DNA from: Mytilus edulis
Taxonomy: Eukaryota; Mollusca; Bivalvia; Mytilida; Mytilidae
Assembly: GCF_963676685.1 (NCBI RefSeq)
Contig: NC_092352.1
Coordinates: forward strand, 28,787,117-28,851,116
DNA: 64,000 bases
Direction of reading: 5' to 3'
The notes below the pieces were generated by a model. It did no database searches and was not told the DNA's origin. It was given only the letters and a program-made list of their open reading frames with translations. How positions within the stretch are numbered: position 1 is the first letter of the stretch; each line of letters starts with the position of its first letter. The position numbers and the translations under genes were made by a program. Shown here piece by piece: positions 59,910 through 64,000 of the stretch.

Positions 59910-60197
59910 CTATGCGGGTGAGATTGCTGCCTTGTAGCGTTGATATTAGCCTGCTCTTTTTCGAAAACCACGAGGGTGTCGTTGATGTGCAAGTGATATG
60001 GTTCTCTCTTAACACGGGTCAGCTAACTATCGTCCCCTTACGACGGACTATCATCATTTCCTCAAGACCATACTCGCAAATGGTGTCAATGGAGAGACGA
60101 TAATTCAGTCTTGAAAATTTCTTAACGGAGCGGGGTTCGAACCGGGAACCTTTGTGTTAGTAGTCCGATGCACTAATCACTACACCACGACGGCTCT
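59910..60197 (-). mobile_element. tRNA-derived SINE
   Basis: On the minus strand the element begins with a tRNA-like head (about 60126-60196). It contains a box A-like TAGTGATTAGTGCATCGG and a box B GGTTCGAACCCCG. These are followed by a body with CGTCGTAAGGGGACGATAG, GTGTTAAGAGAGAACCATAT and TTTTCGAAAAAGAGCAGGCT. The acceptor stem does not pair, so it is not a working tRNA. The body resembles a SINE class that I recall as widespread in bivalves. The 63-codon plus-strand frame here is an artefact. Confidence 0.7.
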
Positions 60198-61698
60198 CTG
60201 TACGTTTCTGTATTAATTTGGTTATTATTTTTTATTAATCCTAATTCTGAACTCTTACGGATAAAACAACATACATGTAGATTAATGAACTCAACATAGG
60301 ATAAAAATTGGTCACCAGACGCACGTTCCCCCTACAAACAATTGATCAGTGACTTTCAAATCTAAAGCTTTTATAGACAAAATAAAGTAAAACTTTAAAA
60401 TAATTGAGGACCCAAGTGCAAAAAGGTTTTGCCAATTTATACAACTAGGTTAATATTGCAGAGATTCCTTAAACGTTTTGTAAAAAGTTAATGTATAGTT
60501 ATGGCCATATCAATGATATTCCTGTTAAGTGCTTATTCCTAGCTTTGAAACCGCCTGTAGCTATTGATATATAAAATGATTTAAAGAATATAAAAAAGCT
60601 ATTCAAGGTTTTATTAGATTGATAGTTTAATGTTCCTCTTAATACCAATCTTCCTTTTAAGTACATTATATGCAAATCATTTTGCATGTACGAATAGTAT
60701 CTACAAGAGGGAAGAGGAACCTAAACAAATTTACTCGGTAACTGACAAAGTAGTTTTTAATTTGAGTTCTTGGATTAATAGTTAATTGAATCCAACTGAA
60801 TATGATAATGTTTATTTTGTTATATATAAAGGTTTTATAATAAAGTTGAAGAAAAGAAAAATCAATTTAGTTTACTAAAGAGTATTTTATTCACAGGTTA
60901 GTGTGCTAGATTATGTTATTCAGAAAGTCTCAAAATTTAATGAACAAAAAATCCCCCGAGACAGACGAGTTATTTGATTAGTTAATCTCTGTGGTAATTT
61001 TATTTTTGAAGTTTAATTTACTTAGTTTACTTGTCTCATACATTAATCATTATTACAAATTTTAGTATATATGTTGCATGCTTGTTTATTTTTTTTACCT
61101 TGAAACAGCAACACAACAAAATGTAAAAAAGGGTTATACTAAAGTAGCTTGAATGTATACACACCCCTTACAGGTTTTGATACATGAAAAAAATAATAGA
61201 TTTTTTCCCGGTTTCTGAAAATAGCAGGGAATTGTTGTCTAAAGCTAAAGGAACAGTATGACAACATTATGATTTTGGCTGTTAAAATAACTGAACACAT
61301 GACTAAGGACGCCAATCAGTTTAGATTTTTTCATGTTCATTTGCTTTACATTTTGGTCCTTTTTGAGTTTGTTATCTCTTCAATGTTTGAAACAGGTCTT
61401 GAACTTTCACCTTCACTGTTGCCTCAAGTATCACTACAAGAGACACTCGAATATATACATTCCATGTAACGTAAGGAAAAAAATTAAAACGGGAACTAAT
61501 CACAACATAAACGGTTGATTATGTTGAGAATACTGTGATCGTCCCTTAGCAATCAAAAGCAATACAAATATAGGAATTAAAAAAACGTAGTTGAAATAAT
61601 TTTTCCTAAGTGACAATTTGATACGAGGAAATAATTAAAACTATACTTTACCAAAATTAATAAATTAATTGATTCATATAGGAGACATACACGCGACA
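60198..61698. other. Intergenic, nothing recognised
   Basis: AT-rich upstream region of the receptor paralogue. Short open frames near 61269-61518 have no support. Confidence 0.3.
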
Positions 61699-62706
61699 AT
61701 GCAGCTCTTCATTTTGACAATTTGCATAACGTTTTCCGGTAAGTTATGCATTTGGTTTTCTTTCACACATGACGATTACTTAATGTTGAGAAGCATACTT
61801 TTCATTAATTTGATAAGAAACAGTGAAAAGGGGTTTTAAAATTATGAAGCATAATCTTTTAAGGTTTTGAGGCATTATTTGAAATCAAACAAGTGTGTAT
61901 AATTTGTCTTAATGCAAAAATAACTATTCACCGTTGGGTTTCTGGCTGAGGAAGGATTCTCAAAAAATATAAAAAGAAAAGGGGATTTCACGAATTTCAA
62001 TATGGTTATGCAAGTTAGAAATAAAACTTTTATGTTTTTTTTTTAGAGTGTTTAATCTTTATCGGATTTCCCATAAGTAACTGGACAACAAGTTCCCAGG
62101 TATGCTCTTTACAAGAAGTTAACAACATCAACACCACAGACACATTTAGTAATTTATCAGAGAACACGACCTTCAAGGAAGGTGACAAAGCTTGGACTGG
62201 AACTGTGATAAAATACACCAAATTTGCTGCTTTTATAGGTATGTTACGTGTCTCACTAACAATTTCATTAATGGTTGACAAACGATCTAGTTTAGTACAA
62301 TACCATTTATACATTCTACACATTACATATTAAACATAAAAGGAAACACGCTGAGAGTACAAATCAGAACAATGAAACACACATAATAAACCAATAGTAT
62401 GTTACGAGCGTTTGTTTTTGAATTTCCCCTTGGAATTCAAACATAAACATTAAAAAAAATCATCCTTTTCTAAATAATATTGTAGAAATAGGTAATAATA
62501 GAAAAGGTAATGGACCCGGGGAATGTGTCAGAGACACAACCCGGCAGAAACAATTGAAGGCCAACAATAAAATAATTTGAATGTTTTAATTACCAGGATG
62601 TGGAAGAAGTTATTCACCTATTGATTCTGGCAAAAATGTACAAACTGTGGAAGATTGTTTACAACATTGTTCTGATTATTCATTTGCTTCGTACTTCGTA
62701 CTCAAG
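61699..62706 (+). CDS. Partial paralogue of the lectin/WSC-like receptor
   Basis: Three exons, 61699-61738, 62047-62238 and 62597-62706, have the same phases as the first three exons of the upstream receptor (1, 1, 0) and give the first 114 residues. Features: a signal peptide (MQLFILTICITFSG); a lectin-like half (FIGFPISNWTTSSQVCSL, KAWTGTVIKYTKFAAFIGC); and the start of the WSC-like segment (CGRSYSPIDSGKNVQTVEDC, LQHC, SYFVLK). Exon 3 has the same length (110 nt) in both genes. Splice sites are canonical (GTAAGT, GTATGT, GTAAGT donors). No exon matching STCSCL follows within the remaining 1.3 kb, which is occupied by repeats. The gene either continues past the window or is truncated. Confidence 0.7.
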
Positions 62707-62769
62707 GTAAGTTACTGTGAATTCAACAACTTGTATTTTGTGAATTTAACACTTTGTAGTGATAGTAGC

Positions 62770-62960
62770 AATATCAAAAGCTCAAACACATCAAACGAAT
62801 GAATAACAACTGTCATATTCCTGACTTGGTACAGGTATTTTCTTATGCAGAAAATGATGAATTGAACCAGGTGTTACATAGCTTACTAAACCTCTCACTT
62901 GTATGAAAGTCGCATAAAATTTTATTATATTGACAATGATGCATGAACAAAACGCTCTGA
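62770..62960 (-). repeat. Dispersed repeat fragment
   Basis: The plus strand reads CAAAAGCTCAAACACATCAA, TATTCCTGACTTGGTACAGG, CTCTCACTTGTATGAAAGTC, the inverse of the segment at 47.75-47.95 and 56.85-57.05 kb. Confidence 0.55.
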
Positions 62961-63123
62961 CATATTAGGTAAAAATGTCAAAAATAGGGGTTAAGCAGTC
63001 ATCATTGAGTTATAATCTTAATCCCAATAAAGCAAACAAATATTTAACAAAGAAGCACAAAAAGGAATATATCAAATTCAACAACCTCATTCATTGCTTT
63101 CTTATTTTTTGTATTTCATTTAT

Positions 63124-64000
63124 GTATGTTAAATCCACTCATTCATGATTGACATATTTGAAATAAAGGATACTACTGATACTAGAAGGACTGCTTCATA
63201 CCTTGATCTTTTCCTCAACATTGACGTAGATGGACGACTTCACACGAAAATCTATGATAAACGGGACGATTTCAACTTCCCAATTATCAATTTCCCATTT
63301 CTCAGCAGTAACATACCCTCTGCCCCTTCGTATGGTGTTTACATATCACAATTGATACGTTATTCTCGTGCTTGTTCACACTATACGGACTTCAGATACA
63401 GGAGTGTGCTCCTTACTCAGAAACTGCTCCAACAAAGTTATGAGGAGGACAGATTAAAATTGACACTCCGTAAATTTTATGGACACCATCACGAATTGGT
63501 GGATCCATACGATGTCACTTTGACCAAACTAGCTAAGGACATTTTTACCACATGATATATTGTGGTTTGTCATTATGTTGTTTAATTTTTTAATTACCAA
63601 ACGTGACTAAAAATGCAATATCAGTATTTAGTTCAAATATAATCTAAAATCAATCCTAATTCTATCTTATTCATTCAAATGTGACGTCATTTTTCATTTT
63701 TTAGTGATCTGTTTTACAAATTCAAATGACGTAATTTTTTTGTCATTTTTTACAATTTCAAATATGACGTCACTTGGCGTTGAGGTTTAAACTTATTCGG
63801 ATGTGTCTACATTTTGTGTTGCAAATGTCTGGTTATGTAATGTATTTCAGTTGTTTCCTGTAATTAGTTAATACTTCAGTTTCATCATGTAAATCTTATT
63901 TGTAAATCAAAATTGTATAGTAATTTTATAAATTTACTGTTTGCAAAAAAATAAATTATTCTAAATAATAGGGATGCTCTGCTAACTAACAGAAAACCCT
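63124..64000 (+). mobile_element. Reverse-transcriptase C-terminal ORF and 3' tail of a retroelement
   Basis: An open frame (63145-63555, TGA at the end) carries the C-terminal region that follows the YIDD reverse-transcriptase core in a family common in bivalves: FEIKDTTDTRRTASYLDLFL, YDKRDDFNFPIINFPFLSSN, PSYGVYISQLIRYSRACSHY, LTLRKFYGHHHELVDPYDVT. The catalytic core is absent, so the copy is 5'-truncated, but this segment has no stop. The non-coding tail has repeated TGACGTCA-type words (63684, 63768) and then the TTTACTGTTTGC block that also starts the repeat at 58966. The element runs off the window. Confidence 0.7.

Noticed and set aside
60126-60196. A tRNA gene
   Set aside because: Box A and B are present, but the acceptor stem fails and the sequence continues into a SINE body.

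Overview
The window looks like nuclear DNA of a marine bivalve, most likely a mussel (Mytilus or a close relative). It is AT-rich. Genes are split into short exons by long repeat-filled introns with GT-AG borders. The repeat families match ones I associate from memory with mussel genomes: the GTGCCAATGAGACAACT family, the GAAACGCGCGTCTGGCGT family, and the TCTAAAGAGCCTGTGTCGCT 500-bp family. The species call is from memory and was not searched.

Left part, 1-33 kb: almost only mobile DNA. From left to right it holds a 1-kb tandem duplication of a decayed reverse-transcriptase fragment, a Harbinger-like MITE, a fold-back element built of ACAAAATTGACTTTTGT units with a 9-bp target duplication, a 69-bp minisatellite, a hairpin MITE, one arm of a long inverted repeat, a 2.6-kb Mutator-like element with an exact 9-bp target duplication that carries a coding-looking 3'-terminal exon, several broken LINE pieces, a 3-kb array of 500-730 bp units, and a DDE integrase gene (29.0-30.5 kb, minus). 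The second arm of the long inverted repeat lies at 32.1-32.8 kb.

Right part, 33-64 kb: host genes, all on the plus strand. (1) An eight-exon gene for an APIP/MtnB-type methylthioribulose-1-phosphate dehydratase (33.1-39.0 kb) keeps its zinc ligands, but the catalytic Glu position is Gln. (2) A secreted short-chain collagen C4-like gene (41.2-45.6 kb) has its second exon amplified about 15-fold in tandem. The next intron carries an element of 11-bp-periodic CpG repeats. (3) A ten-exon type I membrane receptor (46.0-55.4 kb) has lectin-like segments around a WSC-like cysteine segment and a tyrosine-containing tail. (4) The first three exons of a paralogue of that receptor start at 61.7 kb; the rest lies beyond the window or is interrupted by a retroelement.

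The secreted/receptor genes plausibly form a cell-surface or defence-type locus; the APIP-like gene has no evident functional link to them. All exon models were built by hand from splice sites, reading phase and remembered family similarity, without transcript or database support.
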